In this document: positions 52,971 through 61,883 of the stretch, one piece after another
Layout: the number at the start of each line of letters is the position of its first letter
Position numbering within the stretch: position 1 is the stretch's first letter
From: Desulfoscipio sp. XC116
GTDB lineage: Bacteria; Bacillota; Desulfotomaculia; Desulfotomaculales; Desulfallaceae
Assembly: GCF_039851975.1 (NCBI RefSeq)
Contig: NZ_CP156660.1
Location: 2,051,035 to 2,115,034 of the forward strand
Reading direction: 5' to 3'
DNA: 64,000 nt
Program-made: the position numbers and the translations under genes
The notes under the pieces: generated by a model
What the model saw: only the letters and a program-made list of their open reading frames with translations
Database searches by the model: none
What the model was told of the DNA's origin: nothing

Positions 52971-53432
52971 CTATCGCTTAGCCCCCGCTTTCACCCTGCG
53001 CACCAGGTTTATAATATCTCCGAACGCATGGATGGTGCCCCAGGCAACCAGCGGCCGTCCCGGGTAAATCCATTTAAACCGGCGGGACATGAAGCCCCCC
53101 AGCCGCATACTCCAGTTCACCTTGTGCATTACGTTGACCAGCTTGTACTCCTGCGGCGGTATATCAAATTGCCCGGCCAGGCCGTAGATAATATTTTTCA
53201 GTATCCGCGGTGATCCCCGCCGGCCGACAAAATAAATTTCATTGCCTTGCCCGTCTATCCCCATCAAAGTAATATGGCCATGATCATGACTGTCCCGGTC
53301 ATCAAAAAAAGGAATAGCCAGTAAATCCTTGGCTTGGAGATCGAAGGGCAGCATACCCAAATGAAAAGCAGCGGCTGTAACCGATGAATGAGTGCCGCCG
53401 AAACAATGGTAAATTATTTTCAAAGTCATCAC
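52971..53432 (-). CDS. DUF3189 protein, second of a tandem pair
   Basis: 153 residues. IIYHCFGGTHSSVTAAAFHL at the start is the family's typical beginning; PFFDDRDSHDHGHITLMG follows with clustered His/Asp that could bind metal; a helical C-terminus ends in basic residues. It is translationally close to its neighbours on both sides (1 and 2 bases), implying one transcript with the YIEGIA pair. Confidence 0.85.
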   Translation of the reverse strand: MMTLKIIYHCFGGTHSSVTAAAFHLGMLPFDLQAKDLLAIPFFDDRDSHDHGHITLMGIDGQGNEIYFVGRRGSPRILKNIIYGLAGQFDIPPQEYKLVNVMHKVNWSMRLGGFMSRRFKWIYPGRPLVAWGTIHAFGDIINLVRRVKAGAKR

Positions 53433-53434
53433 CT

Positions 53435-53623
53435 TTAATGTCGGACTATAAAATAACAGCTATTTTCCAGGTCATGCACCATAGCATCCAATGTTTTAGC
53501 CAGAAACAGAGCGGTTTTTTCCTTTTCCTCTTCACTGTCGGCGATAAATATTGGCACAGCACCGGTTACTTTGCTTTTATCAGTGGTCACCACAGCCAGT
53601 ATTTCCTTCGCTTCTTCGCCCAA
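53435..53623 (-). CDS. capping complex subunit for YIEGIA
   Basis: 62 residues. EILAVVTTDKSKVTGAVPIF and a helical C-terminus (AKTLDAMVHDLENSCYFIV). This small protein accompanies YIEGIA genes in spore-forming Clostridia; I recognise it by context and length as well as sequence. Presumed to bind the YIEGIA membrane protein. Confidence 0.75.
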   Translation of the reverse strand: MGEEAKEILAVVTTDKSKVTGAVPIFIADSEEEKEKTALFLAKTLDAMVHDLENSCYFIVRH

Positions 53624-53685
53624 GTATCTTGCCCCCTTTATCGTGAATCAACCTCATCTTAGCCCCCGCACCGCAATGATTTTCC

Positions 53686-54576
53686 TTAATCGGCGGCTAA
53701 TCGCCCGGCCTGAGTTTTCAGCGGCTTAACGCGGGCACTCTCCAGCAGCGGTGTTCTTTGCACGGCCATAATCAGCGATTCCATATCCTTTTCAATAGGC
53801 ATTATGTATAAAGCCACAGCGCCGGTATCGGGGTTTTTCCGGGCCAGCGGAGTAAATTCCGGTATATCCACTTCTTTTTTACTCCCCATAATCAATGCCG
53901 CGGTATGAGTGATGGCCATGCGCTGGCCCATATCATGCAAAGTAGCCCTGGCATTATCATCTTTGGGCTTAATCAGCACACCCAGCGCCTCCCGCTTTAT
54001 TTTTTGGCGCATTTTGGATAAACCCACCGACATTATATCAATCTCATTAACACATAATAGCGATCCTTTAAAATGGACCCGGGCGGGAACTACTTTACAT
54101 ATATTCCCAATGTTCTTACCGGTCATAAAAGTTTTACTGAACAGCACCAGCAACAGCGCCATTGCCGCGGCAGCCCAAATGCCGGCCAGCACCGCCGCGA
54201 TACTGGTAAAAAAAGCGGTAGCCATTACCAAATAGTTACGCGCTTCAAAAGTACGGGCAATGCCTTCAATATAATCCTTGCCGCGCTTTTCCAAGCGGGT
54301 CTCCTCCAGATTCTCCAGGGTCAGTCTTTCTATATTGCGAATTTCGCGAAACTGCTGGGCAGCCAAAGCTAAAAAGGTAAAGGCGGTGAAATCCTTATTC
54401 ATTAGCGCGGGTACGGCCACCGCACCCAAAGATGAAGCAATGGCCCCCAAGGAGAGATGCGTAATATAGCCATGTGGATAACCGGGATACTGACGATAAT
54501 CCAACTTTAACAGCAGCATCCGGGTCAACGTGCCCGCCAGAGTGCCGGCCAATATAATTATTATATATTCTTCCAA
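53686..54576 (-). CDS. YIEGIA-family membrane protein
   Basis: 296 residues. The motif that names the family is intact at about 102-107 (KDYIEGIARTFEARNYL). Membrane helices at about 4-22, 40-72 and 118-148 (the last ALLLVLFSKTF). The C-terminal half is a soluble domain with basic patches. Restricted, as far as I know, to spore-formers; function undescribed. It begins a compact operon with its small partner and two DUF3189 genes. Confidence 0.85.
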   Translation of the reverse strand: MEEYIIIILAGTLAGTLTRMLLLKLDYRQYPGYPHGYITHLSLGAIASSLGAVAVPALMNKDFTAFTFLALAAQQFREIRNIERLTLENLEETRLEKRGKDYIEGIARTFEARNYLVMATAFFTSIAAVLAGIWAAAAMALLLVLFSKTFMTGKNIGNICKVVPARVHFKGSLLCVNEIDIMSVGLSKMRQKIKREALGVLIKPKDDNARATLHDMGQRMAITHTAALIMGSKKEVDIPEFTPLARKNPDTGAVALYIMPIEKDMESLIMAVQRTPLLESARVKPLKTQAGRLAAD

Positions 54577-54788
54577 ACAAGATCATACCTTTCCTTGTTT
54601 CACACTAACTATCGCTGCCGTGAGGATTATAATCGCTGCCGCTGCAATTGCGTCTTAACATTAAATTGGGCGTATCACTTCGACCGGCGAGCATGATACG
54701 CCCAATTGCAATTTTAATTTAGCAGTATTAAGTACTTCACTTGATCCGCGTCAGCAAGGCTATTATCAATTTTACGCCCCATACCCCG

Positions 54789-56060
54789 CTAGTCGTTTCT
54801 GACATTATCGCGGTTATCCCTAAATGCATCATTGGCATCTTCACTGCATGTCTTCTTCACCTGGCTTTCACCCGGGGAAGGGTTGTTATTAGTCCTTTTT
54901 CTCATCGGTGCCATAAAACCGGCAAATTCCCTGCCCCAGTAACCGCTCAACCGCTTGCGGGCATTTTGCCAGCTCCCCGAGCTGATCAGCAAAAATGCGC
55001 CCCCGCCCAGTACGGCAATACCGACTATCCAGGCTAAAGTTCTCCAACCGGCCGGTGAATTGGCCGCGGGACCGGAGTATCCGCCGGGAGTTTGAGCAAC
55101 CCCGCCCAATCCCAAAAGTCCGGGCAGCGCATCGGCAAACAAGGTTGCACCGTTTTCAGCGGCGTTCTTGGAATTGGTATGGGTGCCCACTTCAATCAAC
55201 ATAGCCGTTGACATCATATCCTGGTTGTAATTACCCTTGGCAATAAATATTTCCTTTACCAGCCCCGGGTGCACTTTATTGGCATAAGCCATGGCTTTCT
55301 TGGCAAATTCCATATTAGAATGCATTTTGGGGTTCTGTCTGCCCACAACCAATCGAACCTGGGTAGCGTCTTTACCGGCAATGTTTTTGCTGTAGTAATT
55401 GGGGTCGGGTATCCCATCCCGGTGCACATCAATTACCGCCACGGGGTTTTTCTTCATCAGGTTGGCCGCAGTACGCCGGGAACGATAATAAGCGTTGCTG
55501 TCCCGGGGCTCATGGGGCGTTTTGTCATGCAGCACATTGACGCCCTTCTTCTTTAATTCCGCGGCCATGGCATCCCCCACATCAAATATGCCGCCATGAT
55601 AGGGTATGCTTTCAGTACCGTCGGTAGGCACATAAGACTCGGCGCTGTGCGTGTGATACAGGGCCAACGGCCTCTTTTTCCAGTCCTGTTGACCTGCCAC
55701 GGGTACGGTAATGTTTTCGTATTCTTCCATATAGCCCAGCAGTTCCCGGTCCATACCGGTAAACTCAGCCTGAGCATTAAAACCGTCCACCGTTTTAATT
55801 TTATAATGATGCCCGCTGCCGGTGATCAACTCATCGCCTACCGAAACAGAACGAGACATTTGGCTGAGCAGCTTATTGCCGCTATCGGTTATTTTATATA
55901 CCAGACCGTCCCGGTGGTCGGATTCCATGGCGTTATTCCAAAGATCGCTTGGTGACCAGGCGGGAGACATGGAGCGATATGTTGCGAAATAAGCCAGCAA
56001 TGAAACGCCCAGCACTAAAAATCCGGCTCCCAAAGCAATTCTTAATCGCCGCTTTTGCAC
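54789..56060 (-). CDS. spoIIP: stage II sporulation protein P (SpoIIP)
   Basis: 423 residues. An N-terminal membrane helix (about 6-25), then the amidase/endopeptidase domain: ALYHTHSAESYVP (metal His), AVIDVHRDGIPDP, and the catalytic Glu in LIEVGTHTNSKNAA. After the domain there is a proline/glycine linker, a second hydrophobic helix (LAWIVGIAVLGGGAFLLIS) and an asparagine/aspartate-rich tail. The C-terminal helix is not in B. subtilis SpoIIP. It degrades septal peptidoglycan during engulfment with SpoIID. Confidence 0.94.
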   Translation of the reverse strand: MQKRRLRIALGAGFLVLGVSLLAYFATYRSMSPAWSPSDLWNNAMESDHRDGLVYKITDSGNKLLSQMSRSVSVGDELITGSGHHYKIKTVDGFNAQAEFTGMDRELLGYMEEYENITVPVAGQQDWKKRPLALYHTHSAESYVPTDGTESIPYHGGIFDVGDAMAAELKKKGVNVLHDKTPHEPRDSNAYYRSRRTAANLMKKNPVAVIDVHRDGIPDPNYYSKNIAGKDATQVRLVVGRQNPKMHSNMEFAKKAMAYANKVHPGLVKEIFIAKGNYNQDMMSTAMLIEVGTHTNSKNAAENGATLFADALPGLLGLGGVAQTPGGYSGPAANSPAGWRTLAWIVGIAVLGGGAFLLISSGSWQNARKRLSGYWGREFAGFMAPMRKRTNNNPSPGESQVKKTCSEDANDAFRDNRDNVRND

Positions 56061-56062
56061 CG

Positions 56063-56800
56063 TTATTCCCCCTCCCTGTTATCTGTGCGATCAGGTTTTT
56101 TTTCTGTAGGACCCGGTTTGCGCAGACCCTCCATTAATTCCGCCGACCGCCCCTGTGAAGCCGGGCCGCCCTGCAGTCTTTCCCGGGTTTCCCCAATTAT
56201 CTCCGCCAGCAAGACAGCCACTATACCGGCCAGTACGATACCGTCAAACGCACCGGCCCCGCCAATGGCCACCGTACCGGCGGGTGCGCCGGTATAAACC
56301 AGCCAGACCAGATAGGCCAAATCCACCAGCACCAGCCCCAGAGTGGCGGCAATAAAGGCGCTGCGGCGCGAACGGCCCGCTATGTAAGCCACCAAACCGC
56401 CGATAATGGGATAAACCCACAATGCGTCCAAATAGCCAAAGAAGCGCCCGCCCGGCTCCACATCACCGCGTCCGAGCAGATAGCCCACCCCGTAAATCAC
56501 GGCCCCGGTAATAAGGGCTGCTATAAGCGCCCTTCCCCATTCCTTGGATGTTCCGGCCCGGCTGAGCAGGTAGCCGGCCACACCAAGTGGAACCAGTGCC
56601 CCGCCTACATTGACCGACACATCATAGCGGCCTGTACTAAGAGGGATATCGATAAAGCTTCCCACAGCCAGCAAGGCGATAATCCCCAGAGCTGCCCGAT
56701 CGGAAAGACGCATTCTGTCCAGCACGCGCTGGGCCAAGCCGAAATAAATCAAAATGGAGACCACAATTAGTACTATAATGCCAATGGGTAATTGCGTCAT
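56063..56800 (-). CDS. DUF1614 integral membrane protein
   Basis: 245 residues with about seven hydrophobic helices (IGIIVLIVVSILIYFGL, ALIAALITGAVIYGVGYLLG, GIVLAGIVAVLLAEIIG). VYPIIGGLVAY and GGAGAFDGIVLAGI are family-like. Function unknown. It is two bases upstream of spoIIP, so translational coupling is likely and a sporulation link possible. Confidence 0.85.
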   Translation of the reverse strand: MTQLPIGIIVLIVVSILIYFGLAQRVLDRMRLSDRAALGIIALLAVGSFIDIPLSTGRYDVSVNVGGALVPLGVAGYLLSRAGTSKEWGRALIAALITGAVIYGVGYLLGRGDVEPGGRFFGYLDALWVYPIIGGLVAYIAGRSRRSAFIAATLGLVLVDLAYLVWLVYTGAPAGTVAIGGAGAFDGIVLAGIVAVLLAEIIGETRERLQGGPASQGRSAELMEGLRKPGPTEKKPDRTDNREGE

Positions 56801-56943
56801 TGCACACCCTCCTTAAATAAATGATAACTCTTAAAATTATGCTTCCCCGGAGAAAGGAAAATATGTGTGCCAGGTATTCCTTTGATTCGACACAATAACG
56901 CAATATATCCGAATTTGCCTTATATCGAGATCGGCTTGCGCGC

Positions 56944-56975
56944 AAAAAAAAGAGGCTGTGTCAGCCTCCTTTTTG
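56944..56975 (-). terminator. terminator of ispH-rpsA
   Basis: Minus strand GAGGCTG-ACA-CAGCCTC followed by eight T. It lies about 60 bases beyond the stop at 57035. Confidence 0.88.
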
Positions 56976-57034
56976 CAAACTTAATTTTAACAGGTACCGA
57001 TAAATACATACACTAAAGTCACATTATCTTAACC

Positions 57035-59125
57035 TTATTCCTTATTCTCAAAAATATCGCCTACCAAGTCGCCAATAGTCACAGTGCCGCCGTCATTGGC
57101 CGGCGGTATTTCTTGTTTTTTAGGCTGGTATTCCCTTGGGCCGGGCTTGCTTGGTTTTTCCCGGTCCACTTCCCTGATGGACAAACGGATACGTTTCTCT
57201 TCTGAATCCACGCTAAGTACCTTGACCCTAATTTCCTCATTTTCAGCTACAACTTCATCAGGGGTGGCCACATGCCGGTCAGCCAAATGAGATATGTGTA
57301 CCAAGCCTTCCACGCCAGGCTCCAGCTGTACAAAGGCACCAAAGGGAGCCAAACGCACCACCTTGGCGTTGATCACACTGCCCACGGGATACTTTTCTTC
57401 AACATTGTCCCAGGGATTAGCCAGTACTTGCTTCAAGCCCAGGGAAACTTTTTCGTTCTCCCGGTCTACCCGCAGCACTTTAACATCCAGTTCATCGCCC
57501 ACTTGTACTACTTCGGAGGGATGATTGATGCGATACCAGGCCATTTCTGAAATATGCAGCAGGCCGTCAACACCACCGATATCCACAAAGGCGCCAAAAT
57601 TAGTCAGGCGGCGAACAACACCCTTGACCACCTGGCCCTCTTCCAGATTGGCCAGCAGTTCTTCACGATTACGGGCGTATTCTTCCTCAAGAACAGCTTT
57701 ACGGGAAAGGATAACCTTTCTTCTGGCCCGATTGAGTTCAATTACTTTAGCGTCTATTTCCATATTCAGATACTTGCTCAGGTCCTCTACATAACCCCTA
57801 TCCACCAGTGATGCGGGTAAAAACGCACGCACGCCCACATCCACCAGCAAGCCGCCTTTGACAACTTCACGAACTGAGCCGGAAACCAGCTGGCCCTCAT
57901 TCATATTCTCTTCCAGCCGTGCCCAGGCTTCCTCAGCATCGGCCTTCTCCTTGGAAAGAATTACCCGGCCTTCATTGTCTTCTGATTTTAGCACATACAC
58001 TTTTATTTCATCGCCCACTTTTACTACATCCTGTGGGGAGTCTACACTGAAATTGGATAGTTCCCTGACAGGAATAACCCCTTCCGACTTGGCCCCTACA
58101 TCAACCAGTACTTCGTCCTGGTTGACCTGAACGACCACGCCGGTGACGATATCGCCGTTTCTGAGGTTCTTAACCTCAACAGCATCTTCCATTTCCTGTT
58201 TCATGTCCTCCTGCGGCTCGGCTTCAACCGCCGATTGATCCTCAACCTGTGTTTCCATTACTTCTTCTTTGTTGGTTTCTTCAAAATCCATCATTCGACA
58301 ACAAACCTCCTCTATAATCCAGCCGGGTGTAGACGCGCCTGCCGTAACCCCCACTGTACGGAGCCCTTTCAGCCACGCAAAATCTATTTCTTCGGCTGTT
58401 TCTACCCAATACACCGGTTTTCCGGCAGTACGGCAAATTTGAGCCAGTTTAGCTGTATTGGCACTGTTTCTGCCTCCCAGCACCAGTACGGCGTCCACCT
58501 GCTGCGCAAGTTTTAGAGCTTCTTTCTGCCTTTCGGCCGTGGCCGAGCAGATAGTATTGCACACTTTCACCCGGCTTCCGCTGTCCTTTAAAACTTTAAC
58601 CACAGCGTCAAAATTATCCTGCCGCTGGGTTGTCTGGGCCACAACACCTACCTGGGTAAATTTCCCCAACTTTTTGGCCTGCTCGGCATCGGCTACCACT
58701 ATAGCCCTGCCGCCCGACCAGCCTACAATGCCCTGTACTTCAGGATGCCGGGGATCACCCACCACTACCACGGGTATAGCTTGCCGCACCAGGTCATGTA
58801 CCGTCTGCTGTACTTTACGCACGAACGGGCAAGTGGCATCAACCAGATCAAGCCCTTTTTGTTCGGCACGGCGCAGCACTTCAGGCACCACACCATGGGA
58901 ACGAATGATTACGGTTCCCGGCCCCTCAATTTCATCCACATTGTTTACCGAGCCAATACCCTCATGGGCCAGTGCCCCGATAACCTGATCATTATGAATT
59001 AAAGGGCCCAGTGTATACACCGGTCCGTCTCTGTCATGCAAGCTTTTACGGGCCATTTCCACAGCCCTTTTCACGCCAAAGCAAAAACCCGCTTTGGCGG
59101 CAACTTTTACCTTCATCACCTTCAC
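57035..59125 (-). CDS. ispH: fused HMBPP reductase (IspH) and ribosomal protein S1
   Basis: 696 residues. IspH domain about 1-285, with the three [4Fe-4S] cysteines in AGFCFGVKRA, DATCPFVRK and CNTICSATAER. An acidic linker (about 285-315) is followed by four S1 repeats (NGDIVTGVVVQVNQDEVLV, EGQLVSGSVREVVKGGLLV, EGQVVKGVVRRLTNFGAFV, VGSVINAKVVRLAPFGAFV), then a basic-proline tail. The fusion is known in several Clostridia. The start could be GTG 59125 or ATG 59116; both lie just before the first conserved strand. It joins isoprenoid synthesis (last MEP step) to translation. Confidence 0.95.
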   Translation of the reverse strand: MKVMKVKVAAKAGFCFGVKRAVEMARKSLHDRDGPVYTLGPLIHNDQVIGALAHEGIGSVNNVDEIEGPGTVIIRSHGVVPEVLRRAEQKGLDLVDATCPFVRKVQQTVHDLVRQAIPVVVVGDPRHPEVQGIVGWSGGRAIVVADAEQAKKLGKFTQVGVVAQTTQRQDNFDAVVKVLKDSGSRVKVCNTICSATAERQKEALKLAQQVDAVLVLGGRNSANTAKLAQICRTAGKPVYWVETAEEIDFAWLKGLRTVGVTAGASTPGWIIEEVCCRMMDFEETNKEEVMETQVEDQSAVEAEPQEDMKQEMEDAVEVKNLRNGDIVTGVVVQVNQDEVLVDVGAKSEGVIPVRELSNFSVDSPQDVVKVGDEIKVYVLKSEDNEGRVILSKEKADAEEAWARLEENMNEGQLVSGSVREVVKGGLLVDVGVRAFLPASLVDRGYVEDLSKYLNMEIDAKVIELNRARRKVILSRKAVLEEEYARNREELLANLEEGQVVKGVVRRLTNFGAFVDIGGVDGLLHISEMAWYRINHPSEVVQVGDELDVKVLRVDRENEKVSLGLKQVLANPWDNVEEKYPVGSVINAKVVRLAPFGAFVQLEPGVEGLVHISHLADRHVATPDEVVAENEEIRVKVLSVDSEEKRIRLSIREVDREKPSKPGPREYQPKKQEIPPANDGGTVTIGDLVGDIFENKE

Positions 59126-59165
59126 CGCAGCTTTACCAGATTATAAATAAAAAAACTTACCCGCA

Positions 59166-59756
59166 CTATCTATCGATAACCGTCAGCAAACGGTTTATTT
59201 CCGCCATCAACTCCCGGCTGACATGTTCCATTTCCGTCCTGGACACCTTCCGTTGGTTTTGGGTATTAAAATACATTGGCTTGCCGATATTTACCTTAAC
59301 CCTTCCCCAGTACCCTTTAGTCCCGCTGACAGCTACCGGCAGCAATGGCACCCCACCTTTTAAGGCCAACATGGCGGCGCCTAAATGGGGGTTTAACGTT
59401 TCACCGGTCTTACTGCGGGTACCCTCCGGGAAGATGCCCACCACTTTTCCGGCGCCAAGTAATTCCAATGCTCGCCGTATGGATGAACGATCAGTACCTT
59501 CACGCTGTACGGGAAAGGCGCCAAGGTTGTTAATAAATGAACCAAGTATAGCAATGTTGAATAACTCCGCTTTGGCCATAAAAAAAATTTTTCTACTTAA
59601 TGAACAGCCTATAACCAGCGGGTCCCAGTAACTGATATGATTGGCCACCACTATTATACCCCGGCCGGGCGGCAACCGGGAATCGCCAAAAACTTTCAAC
59701 CGGCGCGCCAGCTTAAGGAATACCAGGCAGATTACCTTACTTATCTTATAAAGCAT
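59166..59756 (-). CDS. plsC: 1-acyl-sn-glycerol-3-phosphate acyltransferase
   Basis: 196 residues from ATG 59756, which overlaps the cmk stop (TAATG) and has GGGAGG upstream. An N-terminal hydrophobic stretch (KVICLVFLKLA), motif I VANHISYWDPLVIG (H-x4-D), and FPEGTRSKTGE. It makes phosphatidic acid, following PlsY in the pathway. Confidence 0.94.
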   Translation of the reverse strand: MLYKISKVICLVFLKLARRLKVFGDSRLPPGRGIIVVANHISYWDPLVIGCSLSRKIFFMAKAELFNIAILGSFINNLGAFPVQREGTDRSSIRRALELLGAGKVVGIFPEGTRSKTGETLNPHLGAAMLALKGGVPLLPVAVSGTKGYWGRVKVNIGKPMYFNTQNQRKVSRTEMEHVSRELMAEINRLLTVIDR

Positions 59757-60433
59757 TAACCGGACCTCCCGGAAACCCTGGCTACAATTACACCAACCAC
59801 CTGTTCCACGGTCATGCCGGTACAATCGATTACTTCAGCATCAACGGCAGGTTTTAAAGGCGCTACTGTTCGCTTGGAATCTATGTCATCCCGTCGGGCT
59901 ATATCCTCATAAACTTCTGCATAAGTCTCCGTAAAGCCGCGCTGCATGAGCTCGGCACAGCGACGCCGGGCCCGCTCCTCCACAGAGGCGGTGAGGAAAA
60001 ACTTCATCTCGGCATCCGGCAAAACTTGAGTGCCGATATCCCTTCCTTCCATTACCACGCCACCTCCGGCACCCATTTCCTTCTGCAACTGCGTCATTTT
60101 TCGCCTTACACCCGGTATCCGTGAAACCAGTGAAACGTTGTTTGAAACCTGCGGAGACCTGATTTGACTTGTTACATCCATGCCATTTAAAAAAACGCAG
60201 GTATTGCCGCCTCCGTCAACCCGCAGCGCTAAATCCACGGTTTCGGCTGTCCGGGTAAGATTTATTGCATCATTCATATCTATTTTATCCATTAAGGCCT
60301 GTAATGTTACAGCTCTATACATGGCGCCGGTATCTATATATATGTAGCTCAGCCTTTCAGCCACCAGTTTGGCGACCGTGCTTTTACCGGCCCCGGCCGG
60401 GCCGTCAATGGCAATATTCGCTAAACCGCCCAT
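59756..60433 (-). CDS. cmk: cytidylate kinase
   Basis: 225 residues from ATG 60433 with GAGAGG upstream; the longer frame to 60553 runs into aroA's end and is not coding. P-loop ANIAIDGPAGAGKSTVAKLV, then YIDTGAMYRAVTLQ and EGRDIGTQVLPDA. It phosphorylates CMP/dCMP. In the aroA-cmk-plsC-ispH/rpsA order found in many Firmicutes. Confidence 0.96.
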   Translation of the reverse strand: MGGLANIAIDGPAGAGKSTVAKLVAERLSYIYIDTGAMYRAVTLQALMDKIDMNDAINLTRTAETVDLALRVDGGGNTCVFLNGMDVTSQIRSPQVSNNVSLVSRIPGVRRKMTQLQKEMGAGGGVVMEGRDIGTQVLPDAEMKFFLTASVEERARRRCAELMQRGFTETYAEVYEDIARRDDIDSKRTVAPLKPAVDAEVIDCTGMTVEQVVGVIVARVSGRSG

Positions 60434-60542
60434 TGTGTACCTCTCTAAAGAAAACGAATACCCAATTATTTCGACATGCTGATGGAATATCCTCTTTAAT
60501 ATAAAAAATAAACCTGAAAAAGGTGATTTCCATCCAGGTTTA

Positions 60543-61829
60543 TTATTGCACACTTATAGAATTTAATGTATCAAAAAAAGTAGGGAAGGATATTTTTATA
60601 CATTCTGCCGCTTTTATCCTGGTTATTCCCCCGGCCTTCAGACCTGCCACAGCCGCAGCCATAGCCATGCGGTGATCGCCGCAGCTATCACATACCGCCC
60701 CCTGCAAAGATGGCCCGCCCCGAATAACAAAACCGTCCTCCCGCTCGGCAATGTCGGCGCCCAATTGGCCAAGCAGTTTCACCACGGCGGCAATCCGGTC
60801 GGTTTCCTTGTAGCGCAGCTCGGCGGCGTCACGCACTACCGTTTCACCTTCCGCCATCGCGGCGGCCACGGCCAGTGCGGGCAATTCATCAATAAGGCGG
60901 GGAATGATAGGCCCGCCTATCTCGGTGCCTGTCAGACGGCTGCCGCGCACCCTGATATCCGCTACAGGTTCGCCGCCAACCTGCCGCTCATTTGATATTT
61001 TCAGATCGGCACCCATTTTCAAGAGTACCTTCAGCGCACCCGCACGGGTGGGATTGATACCTACATTGCGCACCACCAGTTCCGCATCGGGCACCACAGC
61101 ACCGGCTACCAGTAAAAATATCGCCGATGATATATCACCGGGTACAATAACCTTTCGCCCCCGCAAGCTTGCTCTTCCCCAAACCGATACCTGCCTGTCC
61201 CGCACTTCTACACGGGCGCCGAAATAACTTAGCATCCGCTCAGTGTGGTCCCTGGAAGCGGCCGGTTCAATTATCGTAGTCGGGCCATCCGCAAAAAGCC
61301 CGGCCAGCAAAACAGCGGATTTAATCTGGGCGCTGGCTACCGGTGATCTGTATGTTATAGCATTGAGACCGCCTCCTGTGACGGCCATAGGGGCATAAGC
61401 ATTGCCGCCCCTGGCCGCAATCCGGGCCCCCATGGCCGTCAGCGGCTGCATAACCCTCTGCATGGGGCGTCGGCGCAACGATGCATCACCGGTAAGTACC
61501 GAGAAAAACGGGCAGCCGGCCAATATTCCCGCCATCAGACGCATGGTGGTACCCGAATTGCCCGCGTCCAGCACATCAATCGGCTCCCGCAGCGCCTCAA
61601 CCCCACCGCCGCGTACCACAACCCGTTCTTTTTCTATATGTACGTCCACCCCTAAAGAGCGCATTACACTTATGGTGGACAGACAGTCCTCGCCGAATAA
61701 AAAGTTTTCAATTTCAGTCTCTCCGTCTGCCAGCGCACCCAGCATCACTGCCCGGTGAGATATGGATTTATCGCCGGGCACCCGCACATCACCATGCAGC
61801 GCACGCACCGGCTTTATATCAATTTCCAC
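60543..61829 (-). CDS. aroA: 3-phosphoshikimate 1-carboxyvinyltransferase (EPSP synthase)
   Basis: 428 residues. VPGDKSISHRAVMLGALADG near the N-terminus, LDAGNSGTTMRLMAGILAG, and C-terminal RYKETDRIAAVVKLL plus CGDHRMAMAAAVAGL. Length typical. Shikimate pathway step six; between tyrA and cmk. Confidence 0.96.
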   Translation of the reverse strand: MEIDIKPVRALHGDVRVPGDKSISHRAVMLGALADGETEIENFLFGEDCLSTISVMRSLGVDVHIEKERVVVRGGGVEALREPIDVLDAGNSGTTMRLMAGILAGCPFFSVLTGDASLRRRPMQRVMQPLTAMGARIAARGGNAYAPMAVTGGGLNAITYRSPVASAQIKSAVLLAGLFADGPTTIIEPAASRDHTERMLSYFGARVEVRDRQVSVWGRASLRGRKVIVPGDISSAIFLLVAGAVVPDAELVVRNVGINPTRAGALKVLLKMGADLKISNERQVGGEPVADIRVRGSRLTGTEIGGPIIPRLIDELPALAVAAAMAEGETVVRDAAELRYKETDRIAAVVKLLGQLGADIAEREDGFVIRGGPSLQGAVCDSCGDHRMAMAAAVAGLKAGGITRIKAAECIKISFPTFFDTLNSISVQ

Positions 61830-61883
61830 TGGTCATCGCTCCTTGTCACAATTCTCATTTACCCAAAGCCATAACTTCATTCG

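Noticed and set aside
54073-54372. Plus-strand frame of 99 codons opposite the YIEGIA gene
   Set aside because: Complementary-strand artefact of a GC-rich coding region; no start signals.
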